From Roseiarcus sp963787135 (GTDB taxonomy: Bacteria; Pseudomonadota; Alphaproteobacteria; Rhizobiales; Beijerinckiaceae), in the NCBI GenBank assembly GCA_963787135.1, contig CAWBBW010000020.1, forward strand, positions 1 through 64,000: a stretch of DNA of 64,000 nt, in the 5' to 3' direction. Positions 53,242-61,300 of this stretch are shown piece after piece; positions within the stretch are counted from its first letter, which is position 1, and each line of letters begins with the position of its first letter. Below the pieces are notes generated by a model. It ran no database searches and had not been told where the DNA came from. It saw only the letters and a list, made by a program, of their open reading frames with translations. The translations under genes and the position numbers were made by a program.

Positions 53242-54213
53242 TTATTCCGCCGCTTCCCGCGCGTGTTCCTGCGTGGCGAGAAAGCGCTCGGCCTCGAGCG
53301 CCGCCATGCAGCCGAGTCCTGCCGCGGTCACCGCCTGGCGGAACACGTCGTCGGCGACGTCGCCAGCGGCGAACACCCCCTCGACGCTGGTCTCCGTCGA
53401 GCCGGGCGTCGTCTGAACGTAACCATTCGGCTTCAACAGAAGCTGCCCGCGCACGAGTTCGGTCGCGGGCTCATGCCCGATCGCGACGAACACGCCGTCG
53501 ACAGCCAGATCGTCGAGCGCGCCGGTGAGGACGTTCTTGATCCTCACGCCCGTGACCGTACACGGCGTTTCTGCGCCCAGGACTTCCTCGACCACGCTAT
53601 TCCAGACGACCTTCACATTATGCCGCGCCGTCAGGCGTTCGCTGAGGATTTTCTCGGCGCGGAACGAGCCGCGGCGGTGCACGACCGTAACCTTCGATGC
53701 GATATTGGAGAGATAGAGCGCCTCCTCCACCGCCGAATTGCCTCCGCCGACCACGACGACGGATTTGCCGCGGAAGAAGAAGCCGTCGCAGGTCGCGCAG
53801 GCGGAGACGCCGAAGCCCTTGAACGCATGCTCGCTCGGCAGGTCCAGCCACTTGGCCTTGGCGCCTGTCGCCAGGATGATCGCATCCGCGGCGATCGTGC
53901 GGCCGCTGTCGCAGCGGATGATGAACGGACGGCTCTTCAATTCGAGCGCGACGACCCATTCGCTTTCGATGCGCGCGCCCACATGCTCGGCTTGCGCCTG
54001 CATCTGCTCCATCAGCCAGGGGCCCTGGATTGGCTTGGCGAAGCCGGGATAGTTCTCGACGTCGGTCGTGACCATCAGCTGTCCGCCCGGCTCGAAGCCC
54101 GACAGCAGAAGCGGCTTCATCAGTGCGCGCGCGGCATAGATCGCGGCCGTATAGCCCGCCGGCCCGGAACCGATGATGACAACGCGCTCGTGCGCGACAT
54201 GGGACGAAGTCAC
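53242..54213 (-). CDS. trxB: Thioredoxin-disulfide reductase
   Basis: This is a 323-residue FAD/NADPH enzyme that reduces thioredoxin. The FAD motif is VVIIGSGPAGYTAAIYAARA, the active-site disulfide is Cys139-Ala-Thr-Cys142 (SACATCDGFFFRG), and the NADPH motif is VVVVGGGNSAVEEALYLSNI. The second FAD-contacting segment is GVFAAGDVADDVFRQAVTAA. It is intact and of usual length. Confidence 0.97.
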   Translation of the reverse strand: MTSSHVAHERVVIIGSGPAGYTAAIYAARALMKPLLLSGFEPGGQLMVTTDVENYPGFAKPIQGPWLMEQMQAQAEHVGARIESEWVVALELKSRPFIIRCDSGRTIAADAIILATGAKAKWLDLPSEHAFKGFGVSACATCDGFFFRGKSVVVVGGGNSAVEEALYLSNIASKVTVVHRRGSFRAEKILSERLTARHNVKVVWNSVVEEVLGAETPCTVTGVRIKNVLTGALDDLAVDGVFVAIGHEPATELVRGQLLLKPNGYVQTTPGSTETSVEGVFAAGDVADDVFRQAVTAAGLGCMAALEAERFLATQEHAREAAE

Positions 54214-54360
54214 GAAAAAACCCCTTCTCGAGATATTGCAGCCTGCGGCCCACGCAGGCGTCTGCTTTCAAGCCTTATATGGGGGGCGCGGTTGCGCTAC
54301 AACGGCGGCGGGGAGGGGGCGGCGCGAATGGCGGCAGGCTCCCGGCCCAGGGAGACGTCC

Positions 54361-54963
54361 ATGCTCGTCCTTCGCAGCGCCGCGGCCTCGCCCTTCGCCC
54401 GCAAGGTGCGGATCGTGGCGTCGGCGCTGGTCCTCGACGACCGGATCGAGATCCTGGCCGCCGACACCAGCGACCCCGAGGATTCGCTGCGGCGCGAAAA
54501 TCCGCTCGGCAAGATTCCGGCGCTGATCCTGGAGAATGGCGAGACGGTCTTCGACAGCGCCGTCATCGTCGAATATCTCGATTGGCTGGCTGGCGGCGGA
54601 AAGGTGATCCCATCCGAGCCGCAGGGGCGCTTCCGCACCCTGACCCGGCAGTCGCTGGCGGATGGCATCTGCGACGCGGCGGTGCTGCTCCGCTACGAAA
54701 ACCTGTGGCGCGAGCCGCCGCAGCGTTCGGCGAAGTGGATCGCCTACCAGAACGAGAAGATCGCCCGCGCGCTTGCCGCGTTCGAGGCCGAGCCGCCCGA
54801 GGAATTGAGCGACGCCGGGACGATCGCGCTGGCCTGTGCGCTGGGCTACCTCGATGCGCGGTTCGAAGGCGCCTGGCGCGCGGACCATCCGCGGCTTGTC
54901 GCCTGGCTCGATGTTTTCTCCGACGCCACGCCGAGCTTCGAAGCCACCCGCTTCCGGGGGTGA
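54361..54963 (+). CDS. Glutathione S-transferase family protein
   Basis: From ATG 54361 (GGGAG upstream) the protein has 200 residues. The thioredoxin-like N-terminal domain reads RSAAASPFARKVRIVASALV, then ENPLGKIPALILENGETVFD followed by SAVIVEYLD, with the Ser/Asp that contact glutathione. The all-helical C-terminal domain ends FSDATPSFEATRF. It belongs to the bacterial GST group related to YibF. It is convergent with the following TetR gene and divergent from trxB; a link to thiol redox is suggestive only. A longer upstream in-frame reading is antisense to trxB and is not used. Confidence 0.88.
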   Translation: MLVLRSAAASPFARKVRIVASALVLDDRIEILAADTSDPEDSLRRENPLGKIPALILENGETVFDSAVIVEYLDWLAGGGKVIPSEPQGRFRTLTRQSLADGICDAAVLLRYENLWREPPQRSAKWIAYQNEKIARALAAFEAEPPEELSDAGTIALACALGYLDARFEGAWRADHPRLVAWLDVFSDATPSFEATRFRG

Positions 54964-54986
54964 ACCTCCGGACTCCCTGGTTTGGT

Positions 54987-55610
54987 CTATGACCCTTTTT
55001 TCTCCGGGGCGAGACCCCTCAGAAACATCCGCGTTACGCGCTGCGCGTGTTCCTTGATCATCTTGTCGGTTAGCTGGTCGAGCATTCCCGTGCCGAGCCG
55101 CAGGCTCCACTCACCCTGCGCCATCGCGACGAACAGCGAGACGATCTCGAACGGATCGTCGTCAAACGCGATGGCGCCCTCCGCGCGGCAACGCAGGATG
55201 TAGTCCACGAATTTCTTACGTTCCTCGGCGATAGTCTGGCCCAACAGCCGCGAGGCACTATCTCCGGGCTCGCCGGGTCCCATCGCGTCGCTCAGCGGCG
55301 CCATCGCGAGCATGAAACGGATCGTGTCCTCAGCGATGATCGGCAGCACGTTACTCGGCGACGGATCCTGTTCGGCCGCGGCGACCACGCGGCTCGCCAT
55401 CCCGTCGAGGCGCGACGCGAACAACGTGTTGAGCAGCGTCTCCTTGTTGTCGAACCACGCGTAGAGCGTTTCCTTCGATGCGCGCGCGCGTCGCGCGATC
55501 GCCTCCATGCTTGCGCCTGCATAGCCTTTCTTCGAGAACTCCAGAAAAGCGGCGTCGAGGATTTCCTTCCGCCGCTCGTCTTTGTCCGGCTTTTCGACGG
55601 TTGCGCTCAT
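54987..55610 (-). CDS. TetR/AcrR-family transcriptional regulator
   Basis: This is a 207-residue repressor. The HTH is KDERRKEILDAAFLEFSKKG followed by YAGASMEAIARRARASKETL and YAWFDNKETLL. The C-terminal ligand domain resembles the TetR_C_7/AefR-like group. It is divergent from an acyltransferase gene, and the gap between holds a palindrome that is a good candidate operator. The usual logic would be control of the divergent gene and itself. Confidence 0.92.
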   Translation of the reverse strand: MSATVEKPDKDERRKEILDAAFLEFSKKGYAGASMEAIARRARASKETLYAWFDNKETLLNTLFASRLDGMASRVVAAAEQDPSPSNVLPIIAEDTIRFMLAMAPLSDAMGPGEPGDSASRLLGQTIAEERKKFVDYILRCRAEGAIAFDDDPFEIVSLFVAMAQGEWSLRLGTGMLDQLTDKMIKEHAQRVTRMFLRGLAPEKKGS

Positions 55611-55678
55611 CGTTCCCTGTTACCGGCGCCGATCGGGTTGGTGAGCCTCTTGCGCGCCGGAGAAAATCGTGCCATAGA

Positions 55679-55692
55679 GTACCGAACGGTAC
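55679..55692. promoter_or_regulatory. Candidate TetR operator
   Basis: GTACCG AA CGGTAC is an inverted repeat with 6-bp arms and a 2-bp centre, followed at once by a further CGGTAC-like half (GGTAC). It lies 69 bp ahead of the TetR start and on the way to the acyltransferase operon. Such GTACCG-type palindromes are common TetR/AcrR targets. Confidence 0.55.
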
Positions 55693-55743
55693 GGTACAGA
55701 CAGCCGGAAGTCAAGGCCACAAACCCAAGCAGGAGCCGATACG

Positions 55744-55932
55744 ATGAAGCCCCGCGAAGGTCGATCCAATCCCGCAAGAGCCGCAGCCCGGGGCATGGGC
55801 GCGTCAAATGTTCTCTACGATATCGTCCAGCCGCTGCGGGGATACGCGATCTCTCGCCACCCTGCCGATGAGGCGGGGCAAACAGCAGAGACCGCGCTCG
55901 CGCGTTCGGCGCGGCGGGAGCCGGGCCCGTGA
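55744..55932 (+). CDS. Possible small upstream reading frame
   Basis: This frame of 62 residues (MKPREGRSNPARAAARGMGA) follows CAGGAGC and ends at a TGA that overlaps the GTG start of the acyltransferase (GTGA), which suggests translational coupling. The sequence is Arg/Ala-rich with no family, so it may be a leader peptide or chance. Confidence 0.25.
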   Translation: MKPREGRSNPARAAARGMGASNVLYDIVQPLRGYAISRHPADEAGQTAETALARSARREPGP

Positions 55933-57203
55933 GTCCCTCGGCGGCGCCGATCGCCGACGCCGGCGTTGACCGGCCGGTACGGGCGGTCTTCACCGCGATC
56001 ACGGGCCGACCGCATGCGCAGGCGGCGACAAGCCGCGATGTAGCGCTCGACTATCTGCGTGCGTTCGTCACGGTACTGGTGGTGGCGCATCACTCGGTGC
56101 TCGCCTATGCGCGCATCAGCCCCAACGTGGCGCCCCGCAGTCCGCTCCATCCCTGGCTCGCAGGCATCCCGATCGTCGACCGGCATGGCCTGATCGCCTT
56201 CGACCTGTTCGCGCTCTTCAACGACACCTTCTTCATGTCGCTGATGTTCCTGCTGTCAGGGCTGTTCGTCGGGCCGAGCCTGGCGCGCAAAGGCGCCGCA
56301 GGCTTCCTGCGTGACCGCGGCTTGCGTCTCGGGGCGCCGTTCTTCGTCGTGGCGCTCATGGCGCCGCTCGCCTACTATCCCGCCTTTCGGGTGACAGCGG
56401 CCGATCCGGGCGCGCTCGCTTTCTGGCGCGAATGGCTGTCGCTTGGGACCTGGCCGAGCGGCCCGCTATGGTTCGTCGCAGTGCTGCTTGGGTTCGACGT
56501 CATCGCGGTTGCGCTCTACAAGTTCGCTCCTTCCCTGATCGAGTGGCTCGGTTGGCTCGCGTCGGGTGGCCGTCAGCGTCCGACGGCACTGTTTGTGGCC
56601 TTCATGCTCGTCTCGGCTGCCGTCTATTTGCCGCTGAGGGCCGTGTTCGGGCCCGAGAGCTGGGCGGCCTTCGGCCCGTTTTCCGTGCAAAGCAGCCGCG
56701 TCCTTCACTATCTGGTTTACTTCCTGGCGGGCGTCGCCATCGGCGAGTGCGGGATTGGCCATAGCCTGCTTGCGCCCGACGGCCGCCTGGTACGGCGCTG
56801 GTTCCGCTGGGCCCGGAACGCCCTCGTGCTCTGCCTCGTCTACGTGGTCATGCTCGGCTGGCTGGCGCCGGACCGGCCCGCGGGCGGTTTGGGGCCGCTC
56901 GAGCGGCAGCTAATCCTCGGGCTTGGCTTCGTGCTATGCTGCGGAGCGATCTCGTTTGCCATGCTGGCGGTCTTCCAGCGGTTCGCCAACACCCCCAGTC
57001 CCGCGCTGACCAGCCTCAGCCGCAACGCGTACGGGATCTATTTGCTCCACTACGGCTTCGTCATGTGGCTGCAATATGCGCTGTTGCCGGCAGCGATCCC
57101 GGCGGCCGCCAAGGCCGCCGTCGTGCTCACTGTCACGCTCGCGGCAAGCTGGACGGCGACCGCCGGCCTGCGGCGCATTCCGGCCGTCGACAGAGTAATC
57201 TAG
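55929..57203 (+). CDS. Acyltransferase family 3 membrane protein
   Basis: This integral membrane protein has 424 residues with about ten to eleven helices. It opens with the family-3 signature (RDVALDYLRAFVTVLVVAHH), where the His-rich start of helix 1 and the Arg of DYLRA are conserved. RDRGLRLGAPFFVVALMAPL is the next conserved stretch and SRNAYGIYLLHYGFVMWLQY the last. Such proteins transfer acyl or succinyl groups to extracellular glucans or lipids (OpgC/OafA type). The start is GTG 55929. It is divergent from a TetR gene that probably regulates it. Confidence 0.85.
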   Translation: MSPSAAPIADAGVDRPVRAVFTAITGRPHAQAATSRDVALDYLRAFVTVLVVAHHSVLAYARISPNVAPRSPLHPWLAGIPIVDRHGLIAFDLFALFNDTFFMSLMFLLSGLFVGPSLARKGAAGFLRDRGLRLGAPFFVVALMAPLAYYPAFRVTAADPGALAFWREWLSLGTWPSGPLWFVAVLLGFDVIAVALYKFAPSLIEWLGWLASGGRQRPTALFVAFMLVSAAVYLPLRAVFGPESWAAFGPFSVQSSRVLHYLVYFLAGVAIGECGIGHSLLAPDGRLVRRWFRWARNALVLCLVYVVMLGWLAPDRPAGGLGPLERQLILGLGFVLCCGAISFAMLAVFQRFANTPSPALTSLSRNAYGIYLLHYGFVMWLQYALLPAAIPAAAKAAVVLTVTLAASWTATAGLRRIPAVDRVI

Positions 57204-57215
57204 GTTCGTCTGACA

Positions 57216-57320
57216 GGGGTGGCGCGGCTCTGGCGCCTGAGCCCGGAAAACGCGCCGCTGACCGGACAAATTCTCTTTGTCGACGGCGCTCTTGAATGTC
57301 TGGCTCGCAGACGACACTGA
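57216..57320 (+). pseudogene. C-terminal remnant of a short-chain dehydrogenase
   Basis: About 30 codons read RLWRLSPENAPLTGQILFVD followed by GALECLARRRH and stop. LTGQILFVDGG.E is the characteristic end of SDR enzymes. The rest of the gene is absent because the acyltransferase gene ends just upstream. This is a scar of a deletion or rearrangement. Confidence 0.6.
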
Positions 57321-57681
57321 TGCTGAGCAGCGCCTGCTGCCGGCTGACCAAGTTCGCCGCATACGCTCGCGCGCATGGCGCGAGAAGAAGCCGGGAGTTC
57401 GCGGTCAACTTCATCCTGCCGATTTCTCATTTTCAACTTCATCAGCCCAAGTCGCGGCGCGGTCGAGGCGCTGATGATCGCTTCGACGCCGAGGCCACCC
57501 GATTTCAAGGGTGATTTCTTCCCGAACATGCGGGTCGGAAATTATCCCTGAGCGCCATCGACGGGCTCGATCGGCCTTGTCGGGCTCACCGAAGATCCTG
57601 TGACGCCGGTCACAGGCGCTCCCGTGGTTTTCTGCTACGCGGCCGTGTCGCGCGCGATCACGGACCGCAAAGGGGGGAGAC
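57321..57681. other. Region with a GTCACAGG palindrome, no clear gene
   Basis: CCTGTGAC (57597-57604) and GTCACAGG (57609-57616) form a perfect 8-bp inverted repeat around GCCG, about 70 bp before the nucleosidase-like gene. It may be an operator or hairpin. Other short reading frames in this stretch show no recognisable family; it may be the remains of the gene that once followed the short-chain dehydrogenase. Confidence 0.4.
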
Positions 57682-58771
57682 ATGCATACCGGCCACAATC
57701 CGAAGTTGCGCTTCGGCATCTCGCTCCGGGAAGCAGAGGGGTCCTCGTTCAGTCCCGGAATCGCCGACCGGTCCGCCGCTTCCGGTCGTGAAGTACAGCG
57801 CGGTCGGCAAGACGGCGCCAAGCCTGCCGACCACGCCGCGGGGGGGCCTGCCAAAGGCGACGGCAGTCGTGATGACGTGGGCGGATGCGGAATGGGCCGC
57901 ACTGCAGCACGTCTTCTGCGCGGGCGGCTCCGCCATGCCCTATAGCGCGAGATCGCGCAGCACATGGACGGGCTGGGAGGAATATTCGACGAACCTGAAA
58001 TCCGGCGGGCCATCCGATTGGACGTACTGGGGTTACTACCGGCTGGTGGAAGTCAGCGGAAAACCCGTGCTGCTGTTCAAGTCGAACACGCATCTGGATT
58101 GGCCGGGCGCCGCCTACCTCGAGGCGCTGATCCAGCAACTGGTTGCGGATGCGCAGCCGGGGCTGATTCTGTCGATCGGCACCGCGGGCGGCGCCAAGCC
58201 CCAGGACCACATCGGGACGGTCCGGGCAGTCAGCGCGGGCACGCTCTACGAAGCCGCGCAACCGCCTGCGGGCTGGCCAGAATACAAAAGCCCGTGGAAG
58301 GCCAGCGATCAGGTGCTTCGGAACCCCCAATTCAAGCAGCTTCTATTTCCGACGCCGACCAGGACAACCGACCTTCAAACGCTCTGCTCGCAATTCAACC
58401 GCCAGTACCGCACGAGTTACACGCTGTCGCAACTGGATCCGAACGGTTTGGCCTCTGGCGACGTTTGGCCGCAAATCGATGATCAGACCGGCGGAGGCGC
58501 TTCGCTCTTGACCACCTCCACCTTCGTGGTCGGAACGACGTCGGGAAACTATCAGAACTACACATCGATCGAGATGGACGATGCCGTCATCGGCGAGGCG
58601 TGCGCCAGCAGCGGCACGCCGTTTGGTTTTGTGAGGAATATCTCCGACCCAGTGCAGAGCGCGGCGCTGCCGCCGAAAGTGCAAGGCGCCTGGGGCAGCG
58701 CACTCTACGACGCCTACGGGTTCTACACGAGCTACAACGGGGCTGTGGCCGCCTGGGCGATGCTGGCCTAG
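57682..58771 (+). CDS. Nucleoside phosphorylase/nucleosidase-fold protein, frameshifted near the start
   Basis: ATG 57682 has a strong site (GGGGGGAGA) and begins MHTGHNPKLRFGISLREAEG. About 57,745 the reading shifts to VPESPTGPPLPVVKYSAVGK and continues to the end. The main domain resembles PNP/UDP phosphorylases and MTA/SAH nucleosidases: TWADAEWAALQHVFCAGG, PGLILSIGTAGGAKPQDHIG, TVRAVSAGTLYE, then MDDAVIGEACASSGTPFGFV and RNISDPVQ, where the acidic pair of the nucleobase site would be expected. The corrected protein would have about 360 residues. The substrate is unknown; the family also includes effector domains of defence systems, but nothing links this one to defence except proximity to higBA. 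Confidence 0.7.
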
Positions 58772-58859
58772 GCAATCAAACGTATCTTCCTCAGACTTCG
58801 CCTTGGGATGCCAGACCCAGTCGGCCCGCACCGATATAGAGTTGCGCGCCAACGCCTCG

Positions 58860-59159
58860 TCAGACAAGGTCGAGCCGAACCTTGCGGCCAAGCATCTCGG
58901 CGGCGCGCTGGAGCGTGGCGAGGGTCACGTTTCCGTCGGTCGGGTCGAGGAGGCGGCCGATTTGGCTGCGGCTCGTGCCCATGCGTTCGGCAAGACGCTT
59001 ACGCGAAAGCTTCTGCGCTTTCATCGCCTGCTCGATCTGCCACGCCAACACCTCTTTGATCGCGACGGCCTGAAACGTCTCACGCTTTCCCTGCTCGTCG
59101 AGAAACGCGTCGAGTGTCGTCAATCCCTTGGCGCTGCGCGGCTTCCTGGTCGTCGCCAT
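58860..59159 (-). CDS. higA: HigA-type antitoxin (XRE-family HTH)
   Basis: This is a 99-residue protein. The HTH lies in LSRKRLAERMGTSRSQIGRL followed by LDPTDGNVTLATLQRAAEML, and the end GRKVRLDLV completes the small XRE fold. The N-terminal part AIKEVLAWQIEQAMKAQKLS precedes it. It lies nine bases after the toxin gene on the same strand, the toxin-first order of HigBA modules. It should neutralise the toxin and repress the operon. Confidence 0.88.
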   Translation of the reverse strand: MATTRKPRSAKGLTTLDAFLDEQGKRETFQAVAIKEVLAWQIEQAMKAQKLSRKRLAERMGTSRSQIGRLLDPTDGNVTLATLQRAAEMLGRKVRLDLV

Positions 59160-59168
59160 TGTCGCCTC

Positions 59169-59516
59169 CTAGTTGAATTCTCGTTTGCGCTTGCGCGCGA
59201 GCTCGAGGTCGGCGGCGGGCGTTGCCTGGGTTTTCTTGATTATCCCATGCAACGCAACAATCCGATCCTCGGCAAAGCAAAAGAACACCCGCGCGATCCG
59301 GCTGCCGGTCAACCCGCTCCGCACTTCCCAAAGCCCATCGCCCAAGGGCCGGCACAAGGGCATTCCGACCGGCCAGCGAAACTGCACGCGCATGAGATCC
59401 TGGCCGACGATGTTGCGGTCCTCGTCATTCAAGTCGCGTAACCAGTTCCTCACCACCTCGACGCCGGCGGCCGTCCGATAGAACACCACAGGAATCTTGC
59501 GCGCCGGCTCCTTCAT
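59169..59516 (-). CDS. higB: HigB/Gp49-family toxin (RelE fold)
   Basis: From ATG 59516 the protein has 115 residues. VFYRTAAGVEVVRNWLRDLN, with IVGQDLMRVQFRWPVGMPLC, RPLGDGLWEVRSGLTGSRIA and RVFFCFAEDRIVALHGIIKK, is the phage-derived Gp49-like (HigB) signature. Family members are ribosome-dependent mRNA interferases. An ATG at 59537 would add seven residues. Two CCATATAATG repeats lie across the start region and may be operator sites. Confidence 0.9.
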   Translation of the reverse strand: MKEPARKIPVVFYRTAAGVEVVRNWLRDLNDEDRNIVGQDLMRVQFRWPVGMPLCRPLGDGLWEVRSGLTGSRIARVFFCFAEDRIVALHGIIKKTQATPAADLELARKRKREFN

Positions 59517-59522
59517 GCTGTC

Positions 59523-59550
59523 CCATATAATGGCCATGTACCATATAATG
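59523..59550. promoter_or_regulatory. Direct repeats at the higBA promoter
   Basis: CCATATAATG occurs at 59523-59532 and 59541-59550, an 18-bp period. It overlaps the upstream edge of higB and is a candidate HigA-HigB autoregulatory site. Confidence 0.5.
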
Positions 59551-59681
59551 TCCAGACATGGCAACTATAATCGGCCTATTCCAGGCCCTCACTCGGTCGG
59601 TCGAACGCCGTTATCCGCTTTCGAAGTCTGATCGGCAGAGCGCGCTGGGGTGCCGGCCGCTCCGCAAGCAGAGGAGGCGCC

Positions 59682-59936
59682 TCAATCGGCAGTCGGCAGG
59701 CGGCGCATCACGAACTCGATCTCGTCGTCGGCGAGCTCCCGCCACGATTCGATCTCGGTCATGTAGGCTGCCTTGGGAAAGCGCTCGAAGAATTCCCGCG
59801 CCTTCGCCCGCGCCTCGTCACGCGGCAGGCGGAAGGTCTCCCGCCGCCAGGCGCTCTCTGCGGCGGCTGCTCGCCGCTCGCGACGCTGCGCGGCGCGCTC
59901 TGCCACATCGACCGGCTTCTTGGTCTGGATCGCCAT
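59682..59936 (-). CDS. Small conserved hypothetical protein
   Basis: This 84-residue, charged, helical protein begins MAIQTKKPVDVAERAAQRRE and contains ETFRLPRDEARAKAREFFER followed by FPKAAYMTEIESWRELADDE. The composition is convincing and it is preceded by a purine-rich site (GGAGAGG). I recall similar short proteins in Methylobacterium-type genomes but cannot name a family or function. It stands between higBA and an EamA exporter on the same strand. Confidence 0.55.
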   Translation of the reverse strand: MAIQTKKPVDVAERAAQRRERRAAAAESAWRRETFRLPRDEARAKAREFFERFPKAAYMTEIESWRELADDEIEFVMRRLPTAD

Positions 59937-59959
59937 CGCGGCCTCTCCTGTCGTGGAGG

Positions 59960-60940
59960 CTAGCGCGATTTCGGGCCCAAGGGGAGTCGGGAATCGCGCG
60001 ACCCAGCGGTAGGGTTATCGAATTTGCGAGCGAGCGCGCGAGGCAGGCGGCCGTCGATGAACGCGAGGCCGAGCGCGATCAGCGCGAAGCCGAGCAACGG
60101 CCGTCCCGCCAGTCGCTCGTGCAGGAAAAACGCGCCCAGGATCACCGAGGTCGCCGGAACCAGCAACGTCACCAGCAGCACATTGGTCGCGCCTGCGCCG
60201 GCAAGGATGCGGAAATAGACGACATAAGCGAGCGCGGTCGAAAAGGCGGCGATCGTCAGCACCGCCGCAATCGTCGCCGCGCTCGGCGCCGGCAGCGTCC
60301 ACGGCCGGTCGATGAAGAGGGCGAGCGGCGCGAGATAGAGGGTCGCGGCGGTCACCTGGCCCGTGGCGACGTCGATCGGCCGCAGCCCGAGAGCGCGCAC
60401 GCGGCGGGCGAAAATCGCCGAGAGCGCATAGGCGAGTGCCGCGGCGAGCACGGCGAACTCGGCCCACACGTTGGCGTCGGCGCCGGTCAGGAGGTCCGGG
60501 CCGATGAGCCATGCAACGCCCGCGAGCCCCGCGACCGTTCCGAAGACTTTGAGGCCGCTGAGCTTCTCCTCCGCGGTCAAGACATGCGCGGCGAGGACGG
60601 AGAAGAGCGGCGTCGCCGCATTGAGGATCGAGGCGAGCCCGCTCGGCAAATGCGTCTGGCCCCAGGCGATCAGCGCGAAGGGGAGCGCGCAGTTGCCAAA
60701 GCCGAGCACCGCCACTGTGGCGACCGCCCTTACGCTTCTGGGAAGCGCGACGCCGAGAAACGGCGCGCTCGCCCAGAGCAGCGCCGCCGCGAGGCCGACC
60801 CGCAGCGTGACCAGCGTCAGCGGCGGCAGTTCTTTGACCGCGACCCCGATCAGAAAGAACGATCCGCCCCACAGCAGCGAGAGCAAACCCAACAATGCCC
60901 ATTCGCGCGAGGTCATCGCACGCTGCGCCGCAACGGTCAT
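59960..60940 (-). CDS. EamA-family (DMT superfamily) membrane transporter
   Basis: From ATG 60940 the protein has 326 residues with ten helices in two EamA repeats: REWALLGLLSLLWGGSFFLI begins the first, AEFAVLAAALAYALSAIFAR the second. LASILNAATPLFSVLAAHVL and VTLLVPATSVILGAFFLHER are the conserved helix 4 and 9 regions. It is probably an exporter of small metabolites. It differs from the exporter at 20 kb in sequence. No regulator is adjacent. Confidence 0.88.
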   Translation of the reverse strand: MTVAAQRAMTSREWALLGLLSLLWGGSFFLIGVAVKELPPLTLVTLRVGLAAALLWASAPFLGVALPRSVRAVATVAVLGFGNCALPFALIAWGQTHLPSGLASILNAATPLFSVLAAHVLTAEEKLSGLKVFGTVAGLAGVAWLIGPDLLTGADANVWAEFAVLAAALAYALSAIFARRVRALGLRPIDVATGQVTAATLYLAPLALFIDRPWTLPAPSAATIAAVLTIAAFSTALAYVVYFRILAGAGATNVLLVTLLVPATSVILGAFFLHERLAGRPLLGFALIALGLAFIDGRLPRALARKFDNPTAGSRDSRLPLGPKSR

Positions 60941-61300
60941 GGCAGGCCTCCGAAGGTTGGCGTCGAGCGCCGGCCTACCATCGCGCTTTGCCCAAGTCCG
61001 CCCGATTGCTGCGGCGGGGGAGCTTGGGCCGATTAACTGTAACGAGTGAATGCTATCGAGCTCAGTCGATAAAATCTTTGTGATAATCCGAATCCGCGAT
61101 ATGATTGGACAACCGCGATGGCATCGGAGCAATCGAAGCGCGGTGGAATAATAACCTAATCATGTACGTTATTAATGCCAGACGAGGAGAGGGTCGGGCG
61201 GCGCGGAAAAGGCGCCGCAAGCTTTTGAAATCGCATGAAATGGGAATGAAAATGGCGCCCCTGTACGGCGGCGACCTCCGCGGGCTAAATCGATCGGGGT
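60941..61300. other. Intergenic region before the choline-sulfatase gene end
   Basis: This carries the EamA promoter region (AT-rich around 61,060-61,160) and the end of the betC transcription unit. I see no gene or clear terminator. Confidence 0.45.

Noticed and set aside
53263..54360. N-terminal extension of the GST gene
   Set aside because: The upstream frame is antisense to trxB; the GST fold begins at ATG 54361 with a ribosome-binding site.
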